Of a stretch of 64,000 nt of DNA, positions 42,878 through 51,333 are shown piece by piece. The notes under the pieces are model-generated. The model searched no databases, was not told the origin of the DNA, and saw only the letters and a list, made by a program, of their open reading frames with translations. The stretch spans positions 2,108,001 to 2,172,000 of the forward strand of contig NZ_SDPW01000001.1 of NCBI RefSeq assembly GCF_004135645.1, written 5' to 3'. This stretch comes from Senegalimassilia faecalis (GTDB lineage Bacteria; Actinomycetota; Coriobacteriia; Coriobacteriales; Eggerthellaceae). Position 1 is the first letter of the stretch; every line of letters starts with the position of its first letter. The position numbers and the translations under genes were made by a program.

Positions 42878-43669
42878 ATGGACGCGAAAACTGCACGCAT
42901 CGGATTCATTGGGTTTGGAAATATGGCCCAGGCAATGGCGAAAGGCCTGGCAGAGCACGCGAATGTTGCAGGCGATCGCATCACCGCCTGCGCCGCGCAT
43001 TACGACAAGCTTCAGGCCAGCTGCGCCGCGCTGGGCGCGACGCCGGTGCACACCGCAGCCGAAGTCGCCGAAGCAAGCGACCTGATCATCGTTGCCGTGA
43101 AGCCGCACATGGTTGTTGACGTGCTTGCACCGGCGCGCGAAGCGCTTGCGGGCAAGGCCGTGGTCTCGGTTGCCGCCGGGCTGCTGTTCGACTTCTACGA
43201 CGAGCTGCTCGGGCAAGAAAGCCACCACCTGTCCACCATCCCGAACACGCCCATTGCCGTTGGCTGCGGCGTAATCGCCTGCGAGCAAAAACACTCTTTG
43301 ACCTGCGACGAATGGGACACGTTCACGCAGCTGTTCAGCCCGATCGCGCTCATCGAGCCTGTGGCGGGAAACCTGCTGTCCACTGCATCGGCCGTTGCCG
43401 GGTGCGGGCCGGCCTTTGCCGCCATGTTCCTTGAATCGCTTGCCGACGGCGCCGTGAAGAACGGCCTGCCACGCGCCACCGCGTACCGCCTGGCCGCGCA
43501 GATGATGGCCGGCACCGCACAGCTGCACCTGGCAGAGGGCACGCATCCCGGCGCCATGAAGGACGCCGTCTGCTCGCCGGGCGGCACCACCATCAAGGGC
43601 GTCGCCGCGCTGGAGGCGGCTGGCCTGCGCAACGCCGTGATCAGCGCCGTAGATGCCACGCTGCAGTAA
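42878..43669 (+). CDS. proC: Pyrroline-5-carboxylate reductase
   Basis: A 263-residue enzyme. The ATG follows AAAAGGAG. The Rossmann loop is IGFIGFGNMAQAMAKG and the late motif is HPGAMKDAVCSPGGTTIKGV, which is diagnostic for ProC. It makes proline from pyrroline-5-carboxylate with NAD(P)H. It is monocistronic; other proline genes are not nearby. Confidence 0.96.
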   Translation: MDAKTARIGFIGFGNMAQAMAKGLAEHANVAGDRITACAAHYDKLQASCAALGATPVHTAAEVAEASDLIIVAVKPHMVVDVLAPAREALAGKAVVSVAAGLLFDFYDELLGQESHHLSTIPNTPIAVGCGVIACEQKHSLTCDEWDTFTQLFSPIALIEPVAGNLLSTASAVAGCGPAFAAMFLESLADGAVKNGLPRATAYRLAAQMMAGTAQLHLAEGTHPGAMKDAVCSPGGTTIKGVAALEAAGLRNAVISAVDATLQ

Positions 43670-44010
43670 AGGCAAGCGCGACCTGCGAAAACGAAGATAC
43701 CAACAAGCGCAACCGTAAAGACCGGTTCAAACCGCAACAGGCGCCCTGACAGCCGCACGCATTGCCCTTAAGCCACCGCACAAACTGCAAAGCATTTCGG
43801 TTTCGTTTCGGTCTACATGCACCCCACGTAACAGCGCAAGCAGGGGTAAAATAAACACGTTTGTATATTGAATCCGTTCGTGCGCGAAGCACCAAGCCGC
43901 ACAACCAACCGGCAGGCTGTGCGCGGCCGAAGGCGCCACAACCTGGCCAAACACCAGCGCCGCTACGCTATGCCCACCAAGGCACGTGCACGAGCACCAA
44001 GCAAAGGAGC
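43670..44010. other. Intergenic region between proC and the RmlD-like gene
   Basis: No gene is seen. GGGGTAAAATAAACACG near 43846 is the only AT-rich patch and may be the -10 region of the following pair. Confidence 0.4.
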
Positions 44011-44016
44011 AGCCCC

Positions 44017-44883
44017 ATGAGATTGGGTCCCCAAGAAACCGTATGGATTGCCGGCGCCGCCGGCCGCATGGGCCAAGCCATCGAGCACGCGCTCGACCAC
44101 AGCCGCTACAAAGTGGTCACCACCGACGCCGAAATCGACGTCACCGACCTGCACGAAATCATGAACTACGCCGAATCGTATCGCCCCGACTTCGTCATCA
44201 ACTGCGCCGCGCTGGCCAGCCGCACCGAGGCGGACGAAGACCCCGACAAGGCCTACAAGGTCAACGCGCTCGGCGCGCGCAACCTGGCCATCGCCAGCAA
44301 CGGTGTGGGCGCCACGCTGGTGCACCTGTCCACCGACGACCTGTTCCCGGAAAACGCCGACCATGCGTTCAACGAGTTCGACGTCACGAACCCGCCGCAT
44401 GTGTACGGCAAGTCGAAGCAGGCCGGCGAGCGCTTCGTGCGCGAGCTGTGCCAGCGCCACATCATCGTGCGCTCCAGCTGGGTGTACACCGCCCAGCCCA
44501 ACGACCTGCTTGGCCGCGCCCTCAAAGCGTCGGCGCAAGGCAAAACCGTGCCCGTCCCCGCCAACCAGTTCGCCTGCCCCACGTCGGCCGACACATTCGC
44601 GCGCTTCGTCCTGGCCGTCATGGAGTCAGACGAGTTCGGCACGTTCCACGCCGCCTGCACGGGCGTGACCAGCCGCTTCGAGTTCTTCGAGCGCGCATTC
44701 ACGCTTGCCGGCCAGCCCACGGGCAACCTGCGCGGCACCGCGAACCCGCGCCAGGGTTACCGCATCGAGCTCGACGACATGATGGCGCGCCTCACCGGCG
44801 TTTTCGCCATGCCCACCTGGGAAGACGACCTTGCCGCCTTCACCGCCGAACACGACCTGGCCGCGCTGGCCTGCGCAGAATAG
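44017..44883 (+). CDS. RmlD-like NAD(P)-dependent sugar reductase
   Basis: A 288-residue extended SDR. The nucleotide loop is VWIAGAAGRMG, followed by DVTDLHEIMNYAESYRPDFV and NCAALASRTEADEDPDKAY. The catalytic YxxxK is in VYGKSKQAGE. This fits dTDP-4-dehydrorhamnose reductase (RmlD). No other rhamnose genes are adjacent; instead it is 9 bp upstream of a dicarboxylate symporter gene. It may therefore reduce another nucleotide sugar. It has an AAAGGAG site. Confidence 0.85.
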   Translation: MRLGPQETVWIAGAAGRMGQAIEHALDHSRYKVVTTDAEIDVTDLHEIMNYAESYRPDFVINCAALASRTEADEDPDKAYKVNALGARNLAIASNGVGATLVHLSTDDLFPENADHAFNEFDVTNPPHVYGKSKQAGERFVRELCQRHIIVRSSWVYTAQPNDLLGRALKASAQGKTVPVPANQFACPTSADTFARFVLAVMESDEFGTFHAACTGVTSRFEFFERAFTLAGQPTGNLRGTANPRQGYRIELDDMMARLTGVFAMPTWEDDLAAFTAEHDLAALACAE

Positions 44884-44892
44884 GGGCGCCGC

Positions 44893-46233
44893 ATGTCCAC
44901 CAAAATCAACATGGGCGAAAAGCCCAAGCGCTTGCACATCGGGCTGACCGGCGCCATCCTCATCGCGCTTCTGCTCGGCCTTGTCTGCGGCGTGATCTTC
45001 CACTACCTGGTGCCGGCCGGCACCATCCGCGACGACGTGTTCGTCAATGGCATCTTCTACATGGTTGGCCAGGGCTTCATCCGCCTGATGCAGATGCTGG
45101 TGGTGCCGCTGGTGTTCTGCTCGATCGTGTGCGGCGCGTCGTCCATCGGCGACACGAAAACGCTTGGCACCATCGGCCTGAAAACGCTGGCGTTCTACCT
45201 ATGCACCACCGCGCTTGCCGTGTCCGTAGCGCTGAGCGTGGCGAACCTTATCAACCCCGGCCGCGGCGTGGACATGTCCAGCCTGGTCGCCGGCGACACC
45301 TCGTCGCTTTCAAGCAGCACGTCCACCGACGTCTCGTTCGCCGACACGCTGCTGAACATCATCCCGAAGAACCCCATCCAGGCGCTGGCATCGGGCGATA
45401 TGCTGGCCATCATCTTCTTCGCCCTGTTCATCGGCATCATCCTGTCCATGATGGGCCGCAAGGTCGAGGTGGTGCACCGCTTCTTCGAGCAGTTCAACGA
45501 TATCATGATGAAGATGACCTCTCTGGTCATGTACGTGGCGCCCATCGGCGTGTTTTGCCTGCTGGCACGCACGTTCGCCAACATCGGCTTCGACGCGTTC
45601 CTGCCCATGGTGAAGTACATGCTCGGCGTGTTGTTGGCGCTGGCCGTGCAGTGCCTGGTGGTGTACATGCTGCTGCTGTTCCTGCTGGCCCGCGTGAACC
45701 CCGTGAAGTTCCTGAAGAAGTTCATCTCCGTGATGATGTTCGCGTTCTCCACGGCCACGTCGAACGCCACCATCCCGCTGAACATCGAGACGCTGGAGAA
45801 GAAGATGGGCGTCGACCGCCGCATCTCGTCGTTCACCATCCCGCTGGGAGCCACCATCAACATGGACGGTACGTCCATCATGCAGGGCGTGGCCGTGGTG
45901 TTCACGGCGCAGCTGTTCGGCGTGCAGCTGGGGCCCATGGAGTATGCAACGGTTATCGCCACGGCAACGCTGGCGTCCATTGGCACGGCTGGCGTCCCGT
46001 CCGTGGGACTTATCACGCTGTCGATGGTGTTCAACTCCGTGGGGCTGCCGCTTGAGGGCATCGCACTGATCATGGGCATCGACCGCATCCTGGACATGAC
46101 CCGCACCGCCGTGAACATCACGGGCGACGCCGTGTGCACCACCGTGGTTGCCAAGCAGGCCGGTCGCATGAACCTTGACGTGTTCAACGACCCGCACGCA
46201 GGTCAGGAGCTTGACGACGTGAAAGCGGCGTAA
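44893..46233 (+). CDS. Dicarboxylate/amino acid:cation symporter (DAACS family)
   Basis: A 446-residue protein with about eight helices and two re-entrant loops. Family motifs appear: the serine-rich loop (about 130-145), FSTATSNATIPLN in HP1 and TIPLGATINMDGTSIMQ plus ASIGTAGVPSVGL in HP2. This is the GltP/DctA group, which imports glutamate, aspartate or C4-dicarboxylates with Na+ or H+. It is probably co-transcribed with the RmlD-like gene. Confidence 0.93.
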   Translation: MSTKINMGEKPKRLHIGLTGAILIALLLGLVCGVIFHYLVPAGTIRDDVFVNGIFYMVGQGFIRLMQMLVVPLVFCSIVCGASSIGDTKTLGTIGLKTLAFYLCTTALAVSVALSVANLINPGRGVDMSSLVAGDTSSLSSSTSTDVSFADTLLNIIPKNPIQALASGDMLAIIFFALFIGIILSMMGRKVEVVHRFFEQFNDIMMKMTSLVMYVAPIGVFCLLARTFANIGFDAFLPMVKYMLGVLLALAVQCLVVYMLLLFLLARVNPVKFLKKFISVMMFAFSTATSNATIPLNIETLEKKMGVDRRISSFTIPLGATINMDGTSIMQGVAVVFTAQLFGVQLGPMEYATVIATATLASIGTAGVPSVGLITLSMVFNSVGLPLEGIALIMGIDRILDMTRTAVNITGDAVCTTVVAKQAGRMNLDVFNDPHAGQELDDVKAA

Positions 46234-46268
46234 ACGGAGCGCCCCGCACGAATCCCGACCGAATAGCA

Positions 46269-46307
46269 CGGGCCGCATCGCCAACGCCTGGCGATGCGGC
46301 CCGTTTT
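46269..46307. terminator. Terminator between converging symporter and nrdG
   Basis: CGGGCCGCATCGCCA pairs perfectly with TGGCGATGCGGCCCG and is followed by TTTT. Confidence 0.9.
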
Positions 46308-46357
46308 CTGTTGCAAGTTTTCACGCTCCGGCGGCTAGCGCCAGGCGCCAACCGCGC

Positions 46358-46936
46358 CTACTCAGCCGGTTCCTTCGCGTTCGGCGCAACCATCACATGG
46401 CTGGTGAACTGTGGGTCGTCGCGCCACGGGACCACCTTGTCGCCGGCAAGCGTGGCCGGCAGGTCGATGATGCGCTGGTTCGACGAGCCGCGGAAGCGCA
46501 GCGTGATGTCGTGGTGCGCCTGCACGAACGGACCGTCCACCAGCACATCGATAGCAGCCAGCAGCCGATCGGTCACCTCGGTATGGCGCGGGCTATCGGG
46601 ATTGCGCAGGTCATCCAGCGAATCGCCCGTGTAGCACCAAATGGACTTGCCGGGATACGTCTGCCGCACGCGCTCCACGAAGTCCACCAGCGCGCGCTGG
46701 TTCTCCGGCTCCATCGGCTCGCCGCCAAGCAGCGACAGGCCATCAACATATTCCGGCGCCAGGCTTTCAACGATCTTGTCCTGCACCTCGCGCGAGAACG
46801 GCTTGCCCGCCGTGAAATCCCACTGGTCGGGGTTGAAGCAGCCCGGGCACCCATGACGGCACCCCGACACGAACAGGCTGGTGCGCACGCCCTCGCCGTT
46901 GGCGATATCGAAATATTTGATCTCCGAGTAGTTCAT
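46358..46936 (-). CDS. nrdG: Anaerobic ribonucleotide reductase activating protein
   Basis: A 192-residue radical SAM enzyme. The cluster motif is CRHGCPGC (C-x3-C-x2-C) after NGEGVRTSLFVSG, and GGEP occurs in LSLLGGEPMEPEN. It generates the glycyl radical on NrdD. The start follows GGGGGAG. No nrdD gene is in the window; the upstream small gene is unrelated by sequence. A C-terminal tail of about 15 residues is longer than usual. Confidence 0.94.
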   Translation of the reverse strand: MNYSEIKYFDIANGEGVRTSLFVSGCRHGCPGCFNPDQWDFTAGKPFSREVQDKIVESLAPEYVDGLSLLGGEPMEPENQRALVDFVERVRQTYPGKSIWCYTGDSLDDLRNPDSPRHTEVTDRLLAAIDVLVDGPFVQAHHDITLRFRGSSNQRIIDLPATLAGDKVVPWRDDPQFTSHVMVAPNAKEPAE

Positions 46937-47026
46937 GCTCCCCCGCTTTCGAAGATTCGTTTGCAAACCAAAGGTTTCACGCTCCATCATGAAGCTTTCT
47001 GCCGCCGGGCGCAACCTACCCGCCGT

Positions 47027-47206
47027 TTACTGGCCATTTTGCGCCATTTGGGCAGGCCGCCGCGCCAATTCGCCCTCGTGAGCCTGCAGCAGATCGCACA
47101 GGTTCACATGCAAGCCGCGATAGTCGGGGCACGCGCGCTCAAGCACGGCAACACTGCTTTCGAACGTGAAGGATGCGGTCGCACCGACAACCCCAAAAAC
47201 ATCCAT
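47027..47206 (-). CDS. Small hypothetical protein upstream of nrdG
   Basis: A 59-residue ORF with an excellent start (GAAAGGAG, ATG at 47206): MDVFGVVGATASFTFESSVA. No membrane segment or known motif. It ends 90 bp before nrdG on the same strand, so it may be co-transcribed. Function is unknown. Confidence 0.5.
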   Translation of the reverse strand: MDVFGVVGATASFTFESSVAVLERACPDYRGLHVNLCDLLQAHEGELARRPAQMAQNGQ

Positions 47207-47393
47207 CGCATACTCCTTTCCCAAAATGCGGTTAAGGCTTAATACCACTTTGAACAGGCAAAACAAGACTGATAATCAACGGAGGAATCTGGTAATGTAT
47301 GAAACATCTCAAAGCAGCAAAACCGCTGTTTGTCCACGTTTCGGTCTGTGCTATGGTGAATTGCGAACCCCGCATCCGACCGAAAGGACCCCT

Positions 47394-47978
47394 ATGAAAA
47401 AGCTGCTCTACATCGACAGTTGTGTGCTGCGTGAAACTTCGAACACCAGGAAAATCGCCGATGCGGTGGTGGCAAACTTGCAGCAAACAGGCGAATACGT
47501 CACCGAGCAACTGGTGCTTGAGAAGCTCGACCTGCGCCCGTTCACGTCCGAAACGCTCGCCCATCGAAACCAGCTGCGCCACGCGGAAAACTACGACGAT
47601 GCCATGTTCGACCTGGCCCATCAGTTCGCCGAGGCCGACGTCATTGTTGTTGCGGCGCCATTCTGGGACGGCAGCTACCCGGCGCTTTTGAAGGTGTACC
47701 TTGAGCACATAAGCGTCACGGGCATCGTGAACCGCTACACCGACCACGGGCCTGTCGGCCAGTGCCGCGGCCAGAAGCTGTACTACGTCACCACCCGCGG
47801 CGGCCTTGCCACCGACGAACAAGATCTTGGCTGGCAAAACATAAAGGCCCTGTGCCACGTATATGGCATTGACCAGGCTGAATGCATCAGCGTCAACGGC
47901 ACCGACATCCCCACCACCAACGTCGAGCAAGCCGTAGCCGACGCTATTGCCAGCATCCCCGAGCGCATCGGCCGCTAA
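47394..47978 (+). CDS. Flavodoxin-fold NAD(P)H oxidoreductase, azoreductase-like
   Basis: A 194-residue protein (MKKLLYIDSCVLRETSNTRK) of the AzoR/NQO1 family. AAPFWDGSYPALLKVYLEHIS holds the flavin loop corresponding to the family's PMWNFSxPA motif, and YYVTTRGG the second FMN loop. It reduces quinones or azo dyes by NAD(P)H. The ATG at 47394 follows AAAGGA; an in-frame ATG at 47295 with GGAGGA could add 33 residues, but these lack family resemblance. Confidence 0.88.
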   Translation: MKKLLYIDSCVLRETSNTRKIADAVVANLQQTGEYVTEQLVLEKLDLRPFTSETLAHRNQLRHAENYDDAMFDLAHQFAEADVIVVAAPFWDGSYPALLKVYLEHISVTGIVNRYTDHGPVGQCRGQKLYYVTTRGGLATDEQDLGWQNIKALCHVYGIDQAECISVNGTDIPTTNVEQAVADAIASIPERIGR

Positions 47979-48002
47979 GCTACCAGCAACCACATAACCG
48001 CA

Positions 48003-48038
48003 CATGAGGAGAGGCGCCCACGGGCGCCTCTCCTCATG
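48003..48038 (+). terminator. Long perfect hairpin after the azoreductase-like gene
   Basis: CATGAGGAGAGGCGCC pairs with GGCGCCTCTCCTCATG. There is no strong T-run, but the position suits a terminator. Confidence 0.65.
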
Positions 48039-48142
48039 TTCACGCCAGGTCCGCGCTCATCAAAACGCCCAACACCACACCCAATCGCACCAATTGCGCC
48101 AACCTCACGACGCATCACCCCCCAAGTCCCAGCACAAACTAT

Positions 48143-48268
48143 CGCGAAGTGCGTAGGTTGAACAGCATATGGCAGCAAGCCCCCAAACACGCCAATCTGC
48201 GACCTGGCGTTTTGCTAGCACCGCATGCCCACCCTGCAGACAATGCGCTTCAACCTACGCACTTGGCG
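48143..48268. repeat. Dispersed inverted-tip element 9a (core 114 bp)
   Basis: The core spans 48149-48262. The outer flanks extend the dyad: AACTATCGCGAAG on the left and CTTGGCGATAGTT on the right. The interior is similar to element 10 along its length. Confidence 0.92.
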
Positions 48269-48389
48269 ATAGTTCCCAATAGCAGCAAAAAATGCGAGCC
48301 ACAAGGCAAACGCCCTAAGCGCCAGGTAACTAATCTCCTTTTCGAAGTCGAAGCCAAAAACGCAGGCCATCATCTCGCATGCAAACTAT

Positions 48390-48514
48390 CGCCAAGTGCG
48401 TAGGTTGGTGACCACAATTGCTCAACCCACTACGCCGGCAACCGACAACCTGGGGTTTTCCCGGCGCCGCGCGCCGGCTCTGCCGACAGCACACCTCAAC
48501 CTACGCACATCGCG
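48390..48514. repeat. Dispersed inverted-tip element 9b (core 113 bp)
   Basis: The core spans 48396-48508. Flanks AACTATCGCCAAG and CATCGCGGTAGTTT. The centre has CAACCTGGGGTTTTCCC. It directly abuts the terminator that follows. Confidence 0.92.
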
Positions 48515-48532
48515 GTAGTTTCAGCAAAAAAT

Positions 48533-48570
48533 GAGGGCGCGGCGGAGGCAACAACCTCCGCCGCGCCCTC
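48533..48570 (-). terminator. Intrinsic terminator of the molybdoenzyme operon
   Basis: GAGGGCGCGGCGGAGG pairs perfectly with CCTCCGCCGCGCCCTC, and on the minus strand a T6 run follows. Confidence 0.9.
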
Positions 48571-48663
48571 TTGTGCCGCAGCGTTGGAACTCAACAGCCG
48601 GTGAACACCTCGCGAACAGTCGCGCGCTCTTAGCAGGCAGGCATTCACCTCGCAAGCCAAGCG

Positions 48664-49311
48664 TTACGCAACCTGCCATTCAAACAAAGCACGTACGCAA
48701 TCGAGCACATGCACGAAATAGCCGTCAGGTCGCGAAGCCGCCACTTTGTCGTAAAACCGGCCAATCCAGCAAAGTGGATGCTCGCGCGCAAAGCGCTCAA
48801 GCTCCTCAACCTGCGCATCCGCCGAACCACACGTCGAGCGTTGCGCATCCGCAATACGCCGGCACAGCTCGGACAAATACAGCAGCTCGATTCCCAGATG
48901 ATCCTCGAACTGGTTGCTGGAACCGCATTGCGCCAACCCCACCGCGCGCAAGCGCTCGCGCATCTGATATGTTGCCTCGCCGAAACCAACATGCGATCCC
49001 ACCGGCCCATTTGCCGATTCCCACGGAGGCGCCGCCGGCGAAGGAGGCCCGACAAACAAATGTGTGAACTCAACGGAAACACGTTGCACCAGCTCATCGC
49101 GCGAACAATCACCTGCCGCCCGCTCTGCCCACGCAGCGCAATCCAGCGCCGGGCGCGCAATCGCACCGCCAAGCAGTCCGGCCAAATCATGCCAAAACGC
49201 CGGGTCAAGCCCAACCGTTTCCGTGCGATTCATGGGGCTGAGCAGGCTGTTCCCGAAAAACGCGTACAGCTGCCCTAAAGTTCGCCACTCATCGCAATCC
49301 AGCACTCGCAT
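48664..49311 (-). CDS. TorD/DmsD-family molybdoenzyme chaperone
   Basis: A 215-residue helical protein; the ATG at 49311 is preferred because GGGAG lies 6 bp upstream. The region VEFTHLFVGPPSPAAPPWES matches the conserved EF/YxxLF...P..S-type TorD motif, and EDHLGIELLYLSELC the later conserved helix. These chaperones bind the Tat signal of the molybdenum subunit and assist cofactor insertion. It is the last gene of the operon with the catalytic, Fe-S and NrfD subunits. Confidence 0.9.
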   Translation of the reverse strand: MRVLDCDEWRTLGQLYAFFGNSLLSPMNRTETVGLDPAFWHDLAGLLGGAIARPALDCAAWAERAAGDCSRDELVQRVSVEFTHLFVGPPSPAAPPWESANGPVGSHVGFGEATYQMRERLRAVGLAQCGSSNQFEDHLGIELLYLSELCRRIADAQRSTCGSADAQVEELERFAREHPLCWIGRFYDKVAASRPDGYFVHVLDCVRALFEWQVA

Positions 49312-49523
49312 ATCAAGCTCCCTTGCTATCACGAATCATTACAGCCCTACGCAATAAGCCGTAGAATCAACACCCAGCAGCGCGCCAAACGAAGCTTTCA
49401 AGGCGCCCCGCCGTATCGGGCGGCACAAACCAAACAGCAGAAAGCCTCACGCAAATGCTCCCACGCAACCGCCACGCTCCGGGCGCCAAGCGGACTGCGC
49501 AAGCGCAGCCCGCAGCCAATCCT

Positions 49524-50684
49524 TTATGCAGCCTTGACCAGCTTCTTCGACAGCACTGCAATGCCCAAGATGCAGAAGCTCACCACAGCAATCACCACGG
49601 CAACCTCAACGGGCGTCGGCGCATAAGAGCCGGTCAGCGCCCACATGCCAAACCCATCAGCACCGCGCGCCGCCGTAGAGCCCGATGAAATGCCCGGCGC
49701 TCCGTACACGTTGGTCATGGTGAAGCTGGTGAACAGCAGCCACACGCGCTTGCACAGCACGCCCGCCATCACCAGCGCGCTGGCGGCAACCACCACGGCG
49801 GTGCGCTGACGGCGTTTCGCGGACGCCAGCAGCAGAAACGGCACCAGCAAGCCACCCAGAATCTCGAACCAGAAGAACGGCGCGGTTGCCCCCGAGGTCA
49901 TGATACCCAGCAGCTCGGTAGCGCCCGCCGCACCCGGATACGCCACAGTCAAAAGCTCGCAGCCAATGAAGAACGCGTCCACCGCAATGAAAGTTGCCAG
50001 CAGTCGCGCCAGGTCAGCAAACAGTTTCTCGCCGCAATCGAACACGCCGGCCTTCTTCGAGGCCGCCAGCACGCACATAAGCAACGCCAGGCCCGAGTCC
50101 ATTGCCGACGCCACGAAGATCGGCGCCATGATGGCCGAATACCAGCCTTCCTTCGCGATCTCCAGGCCGAAAATCCATGCCGTCACGCTGTGCACCAAAA
50201 TGGCAACGGGCAGAGCCACGTACGACAGCATCTGCACCTTGCGCTCATCGCCGCGACGCAGCCACACGATGTCCAGGACGTTGATCACCAGGTACGTGGT
50301 GATCACGCACATGTCCCACGCCAGCGGGCTCGTGAAATTCAAGTGCACGAACATATTCCAAATGCGCTGGATACCGCCCAGGTCGATCAGGATGAACGCC
50401 CCGGCACAGCAGATGCACACCGTGGAAGTGATGACGGCCGGCATGGCCACGCGCTTGAACGACTCGATATGGAACACGTGCGCCGAGCTGGCCACAATCA
50501 GACCACCCGCCGACAGGCCCACGAAAAACATGAAGCACGTGATGTACAGGCCCCACGACACGCCGTTCGACATGCCCGTCACGCACAAACCCTGCGTCAG
50601 CTGAAACACATATGCGCACAAGCCGATCGCCATCAGCGCCACCAGAACAGCCGCGCCGGCTTTACCTTTTGCAGAAAGCTTCAT
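49524..50684 (-). CDS. NrfD/PsrC-type membrane subunit
   Basis: A 386-residue protein with about ten helices, behind AAGGAGG. The early segment SWGLYITCFMFFVGLSAGGL and the pattern of helices fit NrfD/PsrC subunits that exchange electrons with the quinone pool. It follows the Fe-S subunit gene by 12 bp and anchors the molybdoenzyme complex. Confidence 0.93.
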   Translation of the reverse strand: MKLSAKGKAGAAVLVALMAIGLCAYVFQLTQGLCVTGMSNGVSWGLYITCFMFFVGLSAGGLIVASSAHVFHIESFKRVAMPAVITSTVCICCAGAFILIDLGGIQRIWNMFVHLNFTSPLAWDMCVITTYLVINVLDIVWLRRGDERKVQMLSYVALPVAILVHSVTAWIFGLEIAKEGWYSAIMAPIFVASAMDSGLALLMCVLAASKKAGVFDCGEKLFADLARLLATFIAVDAFFIGCELLTVAYPGAAGATELLGIMTSGATAPFFWFEILGGLLVPFLLLASAKRRQRTAVVVAASALVMAGVLCKRVWLLFTSFTMTNVYGAPGISSGSTAARGADGFGMWALTGSYAPTPVEVAVVIAVVSFCILGIAVLSKKLVKAA

Positions 50685-50696
50685 CACGGCACCTCC

Positions 50697-51323
50697 TTAC
50701 TCGTTGTAGTAGAAGACCTGGGGCTTCGTGCCCTTTTCCTCCAGCAGCAGATGCACGTTGCTGCCGGCCTTGCTGCGCAGCTGCGCCAGCTCCGACGTGG
50801 GATCGTCCAGGTCGCCGAACACGCGTGCATGGGTCGGACAGCACACCACGCACATGGGCGCCTCGCCCTCGTCGGTGCGCTCGCGGCACAGCGTGCACTT
50901 CTCCATCACGCCGCGCGTGCGCACGGGAACGCGCGCATCGCCCCAGTTGAAACCGCCATCGCGCTGGGGATCTTCCCAGTTGAACACGCGCGCGTTGAAC
51001 GGACAGGCTGCCATGCACATGCGGCAGCCGATGCAGCGGTCGTACTCGATTTCCACGCGGCCCGCATCGTCTTTGTACGTGGCGCCCGTCGGGCACACCT
51101 TCATGCACGCGGGATTCTCGCAATGTTGGCAAGCCAGCGGCACGTACGTGCGCGACAGGTCCGGATACGTGCCCACCGCGCCATCGATGGCGTCGCAACC
51201 CTCGGTCAGCACGCGGTTCCACAGCATGCCGTCGGGCACGTTGTTCTGCATCTTGCACGCGTTTGCGCAGGTGTGGCAGCCGATGCAGCGGTCAAGGTTG
51301 ATTCCTATAGCAAGTTTGGTCAT
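50697..51323 (-). CDS. 4Fe-4S ferredoxin-type electron-transfer subunit (DmsB/NrfC-like)
   Basis: A 208-residue protein with sixteen cluster cysteines in four groups: CIGCHTCANAC, CQHCENPACMKVC, CIGCRMCMAAC and CTLCRERTDEG...CVVCC. This four-cubane layout is typical of the electron-wire subunit between the molybdenum subunit and the NrfD anchor. The start is 10 bp after the catalytic gene, consistent with one operon. Confidence 0.95.
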   Translation of the reverse strand: MTKLAIGINLDRCIGCHTCANACKMQNNVPDGMLWNRVLTEGCDAIDGAVGTYPDLSRTYVPLACQHCENPACMKVCPTGATYKDDAGRVEIEYDRCIGCRMCMAACPFNARVFNWEDPQRDGGFNWGDARVPVRTRGVMEKCTLCRERTDEGEAPMCVVCCPTHARVFGDLDDPTSELAQLRSKAGSNVHLLLEEKGTKPQVFYYNE

Positions 51324-51333
51324 GGCATATCAC

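Noticed and set aside
43986-46055. 689-codon frame over the RmlD and symporter genes
   Set aside because: Out-of-frame shadow crossing two real genes; extreme Arg/His content.
47295-47394. Longer azoreductase starting at 47295
   Set aside because: The added 33 residues precede a complete family N-terminus and a promoter-like TTGTCC...TATGGT lies inside them.
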